Shown in pieces: positions 45,797 to 54,035 of a stretch of DNA of 64,000 nt. Positions within the stretch are counted from its first letter, which is position 1; every line of letters begins with the position of its first letter. The position numbers and the translations under genes were made by a program. Origin of the DNA: Embleya scabrispora (GTDB lineage Bacteria > Actinomycetota > Actinomycetes > Streptomycetales > Streptomycetaceae); assembly GCF_002024165.1 (NCBI RefSeq), contig NZ_MWQN01000001.1, positions 6,634,001 to 6,698,000 on the forward strand, in the 5' to 3' direction. The notes under the pieces were generated by a model. That model was not told the origin of the DNA. It ran no database searches and was given only the letters and a program-made list of their open reading frames with translations.

Positions 45797-46045
45797 CTAC
45801 CAGGCGATGGCGCGGGTGACGGAGACGGCGAGGACCGATCCGCTGACGTCGTAACGGATCACGACGCCGGCGATGGTGGCGTCCCGGCGGTCGCGGTCGG
45901 AGCCGACCTGGGAGGAGCCGTGCCCGTAGGGATCGTTGCCGATGGTCGAGTCGACCGTCGATTTGAAGGCGCGGATCCGCGCGGCGGACAGGGGCTTGAG
46001 GCCGTCTTCCGCCTCGTCGGAGTACTGGACGTAGTATCGGCTCAT
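45797..46045 (-). CDS. RelE/ParE-like toxin of a type II toxin-antitoxin pair
   Basis: An 82-residue protein resembling small RelE/ParE folds: an N-terminal strand (YYVQYSDEAEDGLKPL), an amphipathic helix (AARIRAFKSTVDSTIG) and C-terminal strands (ATIAGVVIRYDVSGSVLAVSV, then TRAIAW). Its ATG overlaps the stop of the upstream small gene by 4 bases, the classical antitoxin-toxin arrangement. A key catalytic Arg or His of RelE is not obvious. Either an mRNA interferase or gyrase-directed toxin is possible. Confidence 0.65.
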   Translation of the reverse strand: MSRYYVQYSDEAEDGLKPLSAARIRAFKSTVDSTIGNDPYGHGSSQVGSDRDRRDATIAGVVIRYDVSGSVLAVSVTRAIAW

Positions 46046-46314
46046 CGGGGGACCGCGTTTCCGTCGCTGTCGGTCCACTGGGCGAAGCCGAAGTCACCGG
46101 CCTTGATGCGGCGGGACGCCTCGTCGTCGTCCTCGTGGGCTTCGGGCGGGAGGGCCCAGTCGATGAGCGCCCGGCGTTCGAGCTGGTCGAGGGGTGTTTC
46201 GTAGATGACCTTGTCGAACTCCGCGCGCCGTTCCTCGGGGAGTGCGGCCCGGATCTCGGCGAGTGTGTTCGGCAGTTCGATGCGCTCGCCGCGGACGACG
46301 GTGGTTCTGGGCAT
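46042..46314 (-). CDS. Antitoxin partner of the RelE/ParE-like toxin
   Basis: A 90-residue acidic protein: an N-terminal beta/helical stretch (TTVVRGERIELPNTLAEIRA) likely to bind DNA or dimerise, then a helical, acidic C-terminus (PPEAHEDDDEASRRIKAGDF) suited to wrap the basic toxin. It is upstream of the toxin with an ATGA overlap. I do not recognise a named antitoxin family with certainty. Confidence 0.6.
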   Translation of the reverse strand: MPRTTVVRGERIELPNTLAEIRAALPEERRAEFDKVIYETPLDQLERRALIDWALPPEAHEDDDEASRRIKAGDFGFAQWTDSDGNAVPR

Positions 46315-46415
46315 GGACGCCTCCTCGGGTGTCGGGGTTCCGAGGGTGGCATCGTTGCCCGCGTGATCGGTAGCCGGCGCACTCGGGTGGAGCACGCGCC
46401 GGGCGGGGATCTGCG

Positions 46416-46952
46416 TCAGAGCCCTCGGAGCCGGTGCAGCATCAGGAGCGCGGCTACCGCGTTCGCGGAGCGCACCTCCCCGCGAGCGACCAGGTCCGGC
46501 ACTTCCTTCAGTGGCACCCACTCGACCCGGGACGACTCGAACGCGTCCTCGGGCTCGCCGACGTGCTCGCCGCTGTCCGACCAGTAGACGTGGTGGACCG
46601 CGTCCGAGAGGCCGTTCGAGGGCTCGACGCTGAGCAGGTGCCGCAGCGGGCCCGGCCGCCAACCGGTCTCCTCCAGCATCTCCCGCGCCGCGGCGTCCTC
46701 GACCGTCTCACCCGCCTGTTCCTCGACGACACCGGCGGCAAGCTCCCAGCCCCACGTGTCGGTGATGAAGCGATGCCGCCACAGCAGGAGTACACGGTCC
46801 TGGTCGTCGACGATGGTCGCGAGGGCGACGGGCCTCTGCCGGATGAGGTAGTGGTCGAGGTGCCGCCCGTCGGGCAGCTCGACATCAGCGAGTCGGATGG
46901 TGAACCACTTGTTGCCGTAGACGTCGGTCTCGCTGTGCTTGATCCACTTGAT
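46416..46952 (-). CDS. NUDIX hydrolase with no standard start codon
   Basis: A 178-residue frame with a full NUDIX domain: WIKHSETDVYGNKWFTIRLA at the N-terminus, then RPVALATIVDDQDRVLLLWR and the NUDIX box (GVVEEQAGETVEDAAAREML, then EETGW). It hydrolyses nucleoside-diphosphate-linked substrates. There is no in-frame ATG, GTG or TTG before the domain. A strong AAGGAG is followed, 7 bases on, by ATC at 46952, which is placed exactly where a start is needed. ATC initiation, or a base error, is implied. A start at the internal ATG (46679) would cut the domain in half. Confidence 0.65.
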   Translation of the reverse strand: MKWIKHSETDVYGNKWFTIRLADVELPDGRHLDHYLIRQRPVALATIVDDQDRVLLLWRHRFITDTWGWELAAGVVEEQAGETVEDAAAREMLEETGWRPGPLRHLLSVEPSNGLSDAVHHVYWSDSGEHVGEPEDAFESSRVEWVPLKEVPDLVARGEVRSANAVAALLMLHRLRGL

Positions 46953-46984
46953 GCGTGGTCTCCTTGCGGGCGGGGTGCTGCTCG

Positions 46985-48314
46985 TCAGTAGGGCATCGCC
47001 AGGACAGTCTTGACCTTCTGGGTGACCTCGCGCACCGCCGGTACGCCCGTGTGGGGTGCGAGCTTGCGGTGCATACCGTGGAGGCGGTCCGTGAGGCGCC
47101 GGGATTCCATTCCCTGTGCGGCGTCCAGGGTGGCCGCTGCGGATACCGAGGCCCGGTCGAGGTCGCGGCAGGCTACCGCCACGGAGGTGAGGGTGGCGAG
47201 GCGGTGCACCCTGCCGCGGGCATGGGTCTGCGCGTCGACAGCCTCCTCGGCGTACCGCAGCGCAGGCCGATGATCGCCGAGGCTGAGCAGGGTCTTGGCG
47301 CCCTGCGCTTCCACCAGGCCAGGCTGGACGTAGCCGGTCTCCGGCGGCTCCTCCGCGCGTCGGAGCTTCCCGTATGCCTGCTCGGCGCGGTTGAGGCTGT
47401 CGCGAGCGGCGCTGGAGTGTCGCATGCGTGCGAACGCCTTGGCCTGCATGGCGTGCAGGTCGGCGGCCAAGCCCGGGGAGATATGGGGGCCGGCTGTGCG
47501 GAGCCCGGCTTCGGCGAACGCGGTGGCCTGTCGGTAGTCACGCAGGTAGATGGCCTGGTTGACGAGCAGGGCGATGACGTAGCCGCCGAACGCGTATTCG
47601 CCGCTGGCTTTGGCCATGCGCAACGCCTGGTGGAAATACCTCTGCGCGAGGCCCTGTTGGTCGGAGTCGTAGGAGCAGATACCCGCGACGGCCACCAAGC
47701 CGCCTGCCGCCCGGAACAGCTCGCGGCCGACGCGGTCGGGGTAGCTGCCGCGCATGGCCGGGGTTACCTGCTCGGCAAGGAACCGGATCCTCCGCGGCCG
47801 GGCCGCCGACCTGCTGGTACATGGGCACGTAGTGACTACGGGCGCCGCGCAGCATCTCCAGGTCCTCGGCTCCGACGCGGGCCGTCCCGCGATGGGAGGC
47901 GTCGGCGTCGTGGGGCGGGTTCTCCCACTCCCAGACCGGGGCGATCGCGGCCATGCCGGTGACGGCGGTCTCCTGTGCGGTGGGGGCATTGCGGTGGTCG
48001 GACGTCCACAGCGCGGGCGCGCGCTCGACGAACACCGGCAGGGTCGTGCCGGTGGGTCCGTCCACGGAGGTGTCGAGGTCGATGTCCTGGGGCGTGATTT
48101 CGCGGCCGAGCCGCTCGCCCAGGACAGTGCAAACCAGCTCGATCGAACGGCCCCGCGGGCGTTGCCCTTTCAGCCATCTACCGACGGAGGTGTGGTCGTA
48201 GCGAAGGCGGAGGCCTGATGCCGCGCCGAGGTCGTTGACACGTTGCGCGAGTCCGGCGCGGGACATCCCGGCGTCGTCGAGTGCGGCGGCGAGCAGGTGG
48301 TTCGTCGGGCTCAT
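46985..48314 (-). pseudogene. HTH-TPR transcriptional regulator, frameshifted
   Basis: The ATG at 48314 starts an XRE-like HTH (AALDDAGMSRAGLAQRVNDL, later TSVGRWLKGQRPRGRSIELV). The second half is a chain of TPR-like helices (LFRAAGGLVAVAGICSYDSD, then QGLAQRYFHQALRMAKASGE onward) reaching the stop at 46985 in another frame. The switch occurs near 47780-47795, where removing one base joins QVGGPAA with RIRFLAEQVTP. This is not a homopolymer, so it looks like a true inactivation, unlike the other three broken genes. Such proteins act as pleiotropic regulators in Streptomyces. Confidence 0.7.
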
Positions 48315-48370
48315 GAGTCCCCCGGGGTACGGCTTGTCAAGCCCTGGTCATCGAGCCTGACGACTCGGCG

Positions 48371-48386
48371 TTCACACCCGTGTGAA
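48371..48386. promoter_or_regulatory. Perfect dyad between divergent genes
   Basis: TTCACAC (48371-48377) and GTGTGAA (48380-48386) surround CC. The site lies in the 167-base gap between the HTH-TPR regulator and a small gene, so it may be the regulator's operator. Confidence 0.45.
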
Positions 48387-48481
48387 TCGTGCACTTGCGC
48401 GGCCGGTTCTCACACCTCCCGCAGTCGGTGGTGAACACGGGAGGCTGTCCATACAGCAGTCGACCAGGCGAGGAGATCTCG

Positions 48482-48694
48482 GTGACGTACAGGCCGCTCA
48501 TGGTCCAGGTGCTCGCGTCGGGTGATCCGGGGCGCCCTATTCGGGTCATGCTCGACGTCGGTGACGAGGGCGATGCCCAGGCCTACGACCTCGACCGCGA
48601 TCAAGCGCGCTTCCTCGTACACCAGTTGCAGGTCGAGCCGGCGGAGACGTCCCGGCTCCCTCCTGCCGGCCGGTTCTCGAACTCGGGCGGCTGA
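48482..48694 (+). CDS. Small hypothetical protein divergent from the HTH-TPR regulator
   Basis: A 70-residue protein: TYRPLMVQVLASGDPGRPIR, then DEGDAQAYDLDRDQARFLVH and a Ser/Gly-rich end. GAGGAG lies 7 bases before the GTG at 48482. Small genes paired with XRE-family regulators are common in Streptomyces (as in whiJ/DUF397 pairs), but no DUF397 motif is seen here. Function unknown. Confidence 0.55.
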   Translation: MTYRPLMVQVLASGDPGRPIRVMLDVGDEGDAQAYDLDRDQARFLVHQLQVEPAETSRLPPAGRFSNSGG

Positions 48695-48877
48695 CGAGCC
48701 GCCTTCCTGCCGCTGCGGCTCGGGACCGCACGCGGCCTCCGGCCCGGCCCGCGACTCCCACCGCGCCGCCGGGCCGGCTTCAGCGGGCCGACCGGCCGTA
48801 GCCAACCCCCCCCGACGGCGGCCGGGCGGGACACCTCATGCAGCACCGCGAGCCCCCAACCCATCGCCGGAGTCATC

Positions 48878-49210
48878 GTGACCGAGACGTTCGTGCGTCT
48901 CTCTGCGGCCGTTGCCGCGCACCGGCGCCTGCACGCGACGTGTCCGGACCCGACATCGGCTGTGCACACGCCTCGCGACCGCTGTCGTGCCGCCGCGGCG
49001 GAGGTGCGGATTGCCGTCGCCAACGCCGCCCGCGACCGTGTGCCGGTCCTCCTCGCTCGCGTCGATCAGAACCTGCGCGTTGACATCCTGCGGGACGAGG
49101 TGCGTAAGGACCGTGGCGTTCGCATCCGACGTGCCGAGGTCATGGGGCAGAGGCTCGACGCGAACCACCCGCTCACCGCGTCCATCCTCGCCATGGACGA
49201 TGGGGACTGA
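48878..49210 (+). CDS. Hypothetical protein
   Basis: A 110-residue frame starting with GTG: TETFVRLSAAVAAHRRLHAT, with a helical basic region (RCRAAAAEVRIAVANAARDR) and a charged C-terminal part. Third positions favour G/C but with more T than in neighbouring core genes. The overlapping minus-strand frame has a weaker bias. It is not recognised. The lack of a good ribosome site makes the start uncertain. Confidence 0.45.
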   Translation: MTETFVRLSAAVAAHRRLHATCPDPTSAVHTPRDRCRAAAAEVRIAVANAARDRVPVLLARVDQNLRVDILRDEVRKDRGVRIRRAEVMGQRLDANHPLTASILAMDDGD

Positions 49211-49294
49211 CGCCCCTTCGGGGAGCAGTCCTCCGACTGGGCCTTTGCGGGCTCGCACGCTTGCCGGTGAGGGGTGCCGGGTGTTGGTGGGGGG

Positions 49295-50299
49295 TCAGCC
49301 CGAGACCACCGCGCGCAGGCTTTCCTTGAGGGAGCCCATCGTGGCCAGGACGGCTGTGGGCTCGTAGCCGCAGTGCGCCATGCAGTTGTCGCAGCGCGGG
49401 TCCTTGCCCCGGCCGTAGTTCTCCCACTCGGTGTCGGTGAGCAGCTCCTTGTAGCTCTGCACGTAGCCGTCGCCCATCAGGTAGCACGGCTGTTGCCAGC
49501 CGAGCAGCGAGTAGGACGGGATCGCCCACGGCGTGCACTCGAAATCGCGCTTGCCTTCGAGGAAGTCGAGGAACAGCGCGGAGTGGTTGAGTCGCCACTT
49601 CTTGCGGTTGCCGCCGGAGAAGGCCGACTTGAACAGCGCGCGGGTCTGCTCGACGCCGAGGAAGCGGTTCTGCACCGGCGCCTTCTCGTAGGCGTATCCG
49701 GGGGAGATCTGGATCCGGTCGACCTTGAGGTCGTCGTTGAGGAAGTCCAGCACGTCGACGATGGTCTCGGGGGAGTCCGTGTTGAAGAACGTGCTGTTCG
49801 TGTAGACCTGGAATCCGGCCGCCTTGGCCATCCTGATCGCGGCCACGGCCTCGTCGAAGACGCCGTCCTTGGCCACCGCCTGGTCGTGCTTCTCGCGCAG
49901 GCCGTCGATGTGCACCATCCACGCGAAGTTCTTGTTCGGCTTGAACTTGTGCAGGTGCTTGGGCAGCAGTACCGCGTTGGTGCAGATGATCACGAACTTC
50001 TTGCGCTTGAGCAGTTCCTCGACGATCAGGTCGATCTGCTTGTGCATCAGGGGTTCGCCGCCGGCCAGGGAGACCATCGGGGCGCCGCACTCCTCGACCG
50101 CCGCCACCGCCTGCTCCACCGACATGCGCTTGCGCAGCACGTCGTGCGGCTGCTGGATCTTGCCGCATCCGCCGCACTTGAGGTTGCACGCGAAAAGCGG
50201 TTCGACCTCCACGATCATCGCGAACTTGTCCACGCGCTTGATCTTCTGCTTGACCAGATGCGTGCCGATTTTCACTGCCAGGTTCAGCGGCAGGCCCAT
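49295..50299 (-). CDS. hpnH: Adenosyl-hopene transferase (radical SAM)
   Basis: A 334-residue radical SAM enzyme that adds an adenosyl group to diploptene, giving the bacteriohopanepolyol side chain. The [4Fe-4S] cysteines Cys38, Cys42 and Cys45 are in CNLKCGGC, followed by GGEPLM (SAM-binding). HpnH-specific stretches include YAYEKAPVQNRFLGV, PSYSLLGWQQPCYLMGDGYV and a C-terminal MAHCGYEPTAVLATMGSLKE. GAGAGGTG lies before the ATG. It diverges from a TetR gene. No other hopanoid gene is adjacent, so it is a satellite of a pathway encoded elsewhere. Confidence 0.93.
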   Translation of the reverse strand: MGLPLNLAVKIGTHLVKQKIKRVDKFAMIVEVEPLFACNLKCGGCGKIQQPHDVLRKRMSVEQAVAAVEECGAPMVSLAGGEPLMHKQIDLIVEELLKRKKFVIICTNAVLLPKHLHKFKPNKNFAWMVHIDGLREKHDQAVAKDGVFDEAVAAIRMAKAAGFQVYTNSTFFNTDSPETIVDVLDFLNDDLKVDRIQISPGYAYEKAPVQNRFLGVEQTRALFKSAFSGGNRKKWRLNHSALFLDFLEGKRDFECTPWAIPSYSLLGWQQPCYLMGDGYVQSYKELLTDTEWENYGRGKDPRCDNCMAHCGYEPTAVLATMGSLKESLRAVVSG

Positions 50300-50409
50300 G
50301 ACCGTCGCACCTCTCTATCCCCGTACCCGGGGGCGTCGGCGTCCGCTGAAACCGTGCTCGGCGTGGCGTCGTTGCCCGGGGGCGCCCGATGATGACAACA
50401 TCTTCAACA

Positions 50410-50420
50410 TACAGGCTGTA
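50410..50420. promoter_or_regulatory. Palindrome between hpnH and TetR genes
   Basis: TACAGGCTGTA is a 5-bp dyad with a central G in the 138-base gap between the divergent genes, 18 bases before the TetR start. It extends as ACATACAGGCTGTACGT with near symmetry. It is a plausible TetR operator. Confidence 0.5.
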
Positions 50421-50437
50421 CGTCACGTGGGGGTTGT

Positions 50438-51046
50438 ATGGCGGTCACGCGTCGGGCACAACATGTCGCAGACACCCGTGCGGCCCTGCTGGCCGCCGCC
50501 CGCGAGCTGTTCGCGACCCGGGGCTACGCCCAGACCGGTACCGAGGAGATCGTGGCGCAGGCCCGGGTGACCCGGGGTGCGCTCTATCACCACTTCAAGG
50601 ACAAGGCCGACCTGTTCCGCGCCGTGATGGAGACCGTCGCGGCCGAGGCGGCCCAGGCTCTCGTGGCCCACGAGATGAGTCATGCCCAGGACCATCCGAG
50701 TGAACCTTGGGATCAGTTGCGACACGGATTCCAGTCGTTCCTGGATGTGTGTACGACCGGGGACTTCCAGCGGATCGTGCTGGTGGACGGCCCGGCGGTG
50801 CTGGGGCCCGGATCGTGGGACGCGCTGGTGGACGAGCACGGGCACGGGTTGCTGGCGGCGTGGTTGCGGCAGGCGATGGACAACGGCGAGATCGACGAGC
50901 TGCCGGTGCCGCCGCTGGCCCGGTTGCTGGCCTCGTTGATCTCGGAGGCGAGCCTGTACACCGCGCGCGCCGCCGATCCGGCGGTGGCGCGGCGCGAGGT
51001 GGGGGAGGTCGTCGATCGGGTGTTGGCGGGGTTGCGGAAGAGCTGA
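50438..51046 (+). CDS. TetR-family transcriptional regulator
   Basis: A 202-residue regulator. The N-terminal HTH is in LLAAARELFATRGYAQTGTE and ARVTRGALYHHFKDKADLFR. The C-terminal part resembles the common TetR_C fold (DGPAVLGPGSWDALVDEHGH). Divergent from hpnH with a palindrome between, it may control side-chain addition to hopanoids and itself. GGGGG is 4 bases before the ATG. Confidence 0.9.
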   Translation: MAVTRRAQHVADTRAALLAAARELFATRGYAQTGTEEIVAQARVTRGALYHHFKDKADLFRAVMETVAAEAAQALVAHEMSHAQDHPSEPWDQLRHGFQSFLDVCTTGDFQRIVLVDGPAVLGPGSWDALVDEHGHGLLAAWLRQAMDNGEIDELPVPPLARLLASLISEASLYTARAADPAVARREVGEVVDRVLAGLRKS

Positions 51047-51090
51047 GCGGGGGCGGGTCCGTCGCGGCCGGGGCACCTGGCGCGGCGCGG

Positions 51091-52560
51091 TCAGCGGGAC
51101 AGGGTGGCGGTCATGACCGCCTTGGCGATCGGGGCGGCGAGGCCGCCGCCGGTGATGTCGGCGCGGTCGGCCGCGCCGTCCTCCACGACGACCGCGACGG
51201 CGACGGTGGGCTTCGCGTCGGGGCTCGGCTTGGCGTACGCGATGAACCACGCGTAGGGGACGGCGCGGTTGTGCTCGCCGTGCTGGGCGGTGCCGGTCTT
51301 GCCGCCGACGATCGCGCCGTCGATCCGGGCGTTGCCGCCGGTGCCGGTGGTGACCACGTCCTGCATCATGCGCTGGAGTCGGCGGGCCACCGGCGCGGGG
51401 ACGGCGCGGGCCAGGGACTGCCGTTCGGTGCCGCGCACGGTGCTGCCGTCGTGGCGGGTGAGCCGTTCGACCAGGTACGGGCGCATCACCTCGCCGTCAT
51501 TGGCGATGCCGGCGGCGACCATCGCCATCTGGAGCGGGGTGGCGCGGGTGTCGAACTGGCCGATCGAGGACAGCGCGGTCTGCGGTCGGTCGGGGCTCTT
51601 GGGGAACACGCTGGGGGTGACCGCGACCGGGACGCGCAACTTCGGATCGTCGAAGCCGAACGCGGTGGCCTGGCGGCGCATCACCTCGGCGCCCATGTCC
51701 ACCCCGAGCTTGGCGAAGACCGTGTTGCAGGAGACGGTGAGCGCGTAGCGCAGCGAGGCGTTGCGGCAACCGTCGGCCTCGTTGCCGAGCAGGGTGTGGG
51801 TCTCCGGCAGCGGATAGGGGTCGGGGGTGGTGGTCGGCTGGTCGGGATCGGCGACCGTGCCGGAGGCGAGCGCGGCGGCGGCGGTGACCACCTTGAACGT
51901 GGACCCGGGCGGATAGGTCTCGCGCAGCGCGCGGTTGAGCATCGGCCGGTCGGGGTCGCCGTCGAGCGCGGCCCACGCGGCGCGGGCGCCCTTGTTCGCG
52001 CCGGCCACCGCGCCCGGATCGTAGGACGGCGTGCTGACCAGGGCCAGGATCGCGCCGGTGGTGGGGTCGAGGGCGACCACCGCGCCCTTGTTGCCGGTGC
52101 TCGCGAGGCCGTTGAACGCGGCCTGTTGGGCGGCGGGCAGGATGGTGGTGGCCACGTTGCCGGCGGCGGCGCGCCTGCGGGTGACGGCGGTGATCACCGG
52201 CCAGGCGCCCAGGCGCGGATCGGTGCCCGCCAGGATGTCGTCCTCGACGCCCTCCAAGAGGGAGGTGCCGTAGAGCTGGGATGCGTAGCCGGTGACCGGG
52301 GCGTAGAGCGGGCCGTCGGTGTAGCTGCGTCCGTAGGCCAGGTCGAAGGATTCGGCCGTATGGGGCGATCCGGTGATCGGCGCGTCGGCCACCAGGATGT
52401 CGCCGCGCGGTTGTTGGTAACGGACGATCTGCGGACGGCGGTTGCCGCTCATGTGGTCGTAGGTGTCGGCCCTGTAGGCCTGCACCCAGGTCGCGTTGCC
52501 GAGCAGCGCGAGGAGCAGCAGCAGGCAGAATCCGGCGGCGCGTCGGGCGGTGACGATCAC
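51091..52560 (-). CDS. Class B penicillin-binding protein (PbpA-like transpeptidase)
   Basis: A 489-residue peptidoglycan transpeptidase with an N-terminal anchor (AAGFCLLLLLALLGNATWVQ), a dimerisation domain, and the transpeptidase motifs SxxK in PPGSTFKVVT, SxN in SCNTVFAKLG and KTG in KTGTAQHG. The GTG at 52560 overlaps the stop of the FtsW/RodA-like gene by 4 bases, so the pair acts as a SEDS-PBP unit. Length matches the PbpA and Sfr-linked PBPs of Streptomyces. The usual fhaAB-pstP-pknB neighbours are missing here. Confidence 0.93.
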   Translation of the reverse strand: MIVTARRAAGFCLLLLLALLGNATWVQAYRADTYDHMSGNRRPQIVRYQQPRGDILVADAPITGSPHTAESFDLAYGRSYTDGPLYAPVTGYASQLYGTSLLEGVEDDILAGTDPRLGAWPVITAVTRRRAAAGNVATTILPAAQQAAFNGLASTGNKGAVVALDPTTGAILALVSTPSYDPGAVAGANKGARAAWAALDGDPDRPMLNRALRETYPPGSTFKVVTAAAALASGTVADPDQPTTTPDPYPLPETHTLLGNEADGCRNASLRYALTVSCNTVFAKLGVDMGAEVMRRQATAFGFDDPKLRVPVAVTPSVFPKSPDRPQTALSSIGQFDTRATPLQMAMVAAGIANDGEVMRPYLVERLTRHDGSTVRGTERQSLARAVPAPVARRLQRMMQDVVTTGTGGNARIDGAIVGGKTGTAQHGEHNRAVPYAWFIAYAKPSPDAKPTVAVAVVVEDGAADRADITGGGLAAPIAKAVMTATLSR

Positions 52561-53933
52561 GCGTGCACCTCCTCGGGCAGCGGGACGGGTTCCTCGATCG
52601 GCGCGAGGGGGCGGCGGCCCCGGTCGCTGATCTTCATCAGCAGGGCGATCAGGGCCCAGTTGGTGACCACGGAGGAGCCGCCCTGGGCGAGGAACGGCAT
52701 CGTCATGCCGGTCAGCGGGATCAGTGCGGTCACCCCGCCGGCGACCACGAACACCTGGATCGCCAGCACGGCGGACAGCCCGTAGGCCAGCAGCGAGCCG
52801 AACGTGTCCGGCGCGGTCAGCCCGGCCCGGAAGCCGCGGGCGACCAGGAGCGCGTAGAGCACCAACAGCGCGGCGATGCCGGTGAGTCCCAACTCCTCGC
52901 CGACGGTGGCGAGGATGAAGTCGCTCTTGGCGGCGAACCCGACCAGGATCGAGTGGCCCAGGCCGAGCCCGGCGCCGAGCAGGCCGCCGGCGGCGAAACA
53001 GAACAGCGACTGGGCGAGTTGCCCCGGGCCCAGGCCCGCGTGGATGCTCGCGAACGGGTCCAGCCAGTTCTGGACGCGGCTGTGCACGTGGGGTTCGGCG
53101 GAGCCGACCACGAACGCGCCCACGCTGATCAGGATCAGGCCGACCACGATCCAGCCGATCCGGGCGGTGGCCACGTAGAGCATCACCACGAACGCGCCGA
53201 AGTAGAGGAAGGACGTGCCCAGATCCCGTTCCAGGACCAGGATGCCGACCGAGGCCAACCACACGGCGAGCACCGGTCCCAGGTCGCGGCCGCGGGGCAG
53301 GTTCACACCGCAGAACCGGTGCCCGATCATCATCAGCGTCTCGCGAGTGCGGGCAAGGTAGGACGCGAAGAAGACGACCAGGATGATCTTGGCGAACTCG
53401 CCGGGCTGCAACGAGAACGCGCCCGCCCGGATCCACACCTTCGCGCCGTTGATGGCGGGGAAGAAGACGGGAACGATCATCAGGAACAGCGCGACGGCGG
53501 CGGCAAGATAGGCGTATTTGCCCACAGAGCGATGATCGCGCACGGCGATCATCACGGCCGCGAACAGGATCACCCCGATGGCCGACCACATCAGTTGCGA
53601 GGACGCGGCCTGCGCCTTCGGCGTCTCCAGGTCGAGCCGGTAGATCAGCACCAACCCCAGACCGTTCAGCAGGGCGGCGATCGGCAGCAGTACCGGATCG
53701 GCGTAGGGCGCGAAGAAGCGGACCAGGATGTGCGCGATCAGGACCAGCAGGCCCAGCCCCAGGCCGTATTTGGCGGTGTCCGGGGGGATCGAGCCGTGTC
53801 GGGCCAGGCCGACGTTCGCGTAGGCGAAGACCGGGACCAGGACCGCGAACACGAGCAGCAGGAATTCAGTGTTGCGCCGCGTCGGCGGCAGGGGCTCGCC
53901 TGCCGCCGTCGTGCGCCGCCGCCATCTGGACAT
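52557..53933 (-). CDS. FtsW/RodA/SpoVE-family SEDS peptidoglycan glycosyltransferase
   Basis: A 458-residue polymerase with 10 to 12 membrane segments. Signature regions are NGAKVWIRAGAFSLQPGEFA, KIILVVFFASYL, ERDLGTSFLYFGAFVVMLYV, KSDFILATVGEELGLTG (FtsW-specific) and GMTMPFLAQGGSSVVTNWAL. It polymerises lipid II at the membrane, partnered by the PBP encoded downstream. The ATG at 53933 is preferred, but a GTG at 53951 would add six residues. Confidence 0.92.
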   Translation of the reverse strand: MSRWRRRTTAAGEPLPPTRRNTEFLLLVFAVLVPVFAYANVGLARHGSIPPDTAKYGLGLGLLVLIAHILVRFFAPYADPVLLPIAALLNGLGLVLIYRLDLETPKAQAASSQLMWSAIGVILFAAVMIAVRDHRSVGKYAYLAAAVALFLMIVPVFFPAINGAKVWIRAGAFSLQPGEFAKIILVVFFASYLARTRETLMMIGHRFCGVNLPRGRDLGPVLAVWLASVGILVLERDLGTSFLYFGAFVVMLYVATARIGWIVVGLILISVGAFVVGSAEPHVHSRVQNWLDPFASIHAGLGPGQLAQSLFCFAAGGLLGAGLGLGHSILVGFAAKSDFILATVGEELGLTGIAALLVLYALLVARGFRAGLTAPDTFGSLLAYGLSAVLAIQVFVVAGGVTALIPLTGMTMPFLAQGGSSVVTNWALIALLMKISDRGRRPLAPIEEPVPLPEEVHA

Positions 53934-54035
53934 GCGCTCTGGAGTTCCCACAAGTGACCGTGGGTAACCGGAGTGTCGCGGTGCATACGGCGTCGTGGTG
54001 GTGACGGCGATGTGATGGCTACGGCGTTGCGTTGC

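Noticed and set aside
45596-46204. Plus-strand ORF antisense to the toxin-antitoxin pair
   Set aside because: Poor codon bias and no homology-like pattern; the minus-strand pair has better start signals and overlap.
48836-49258. Minus-strand ORF opposite the hypothetical gene at 48878
   Set aside because: Codon third-position bias favours the + frame, and the minus frame gives a low-complexity Arg/Gly-rich product.
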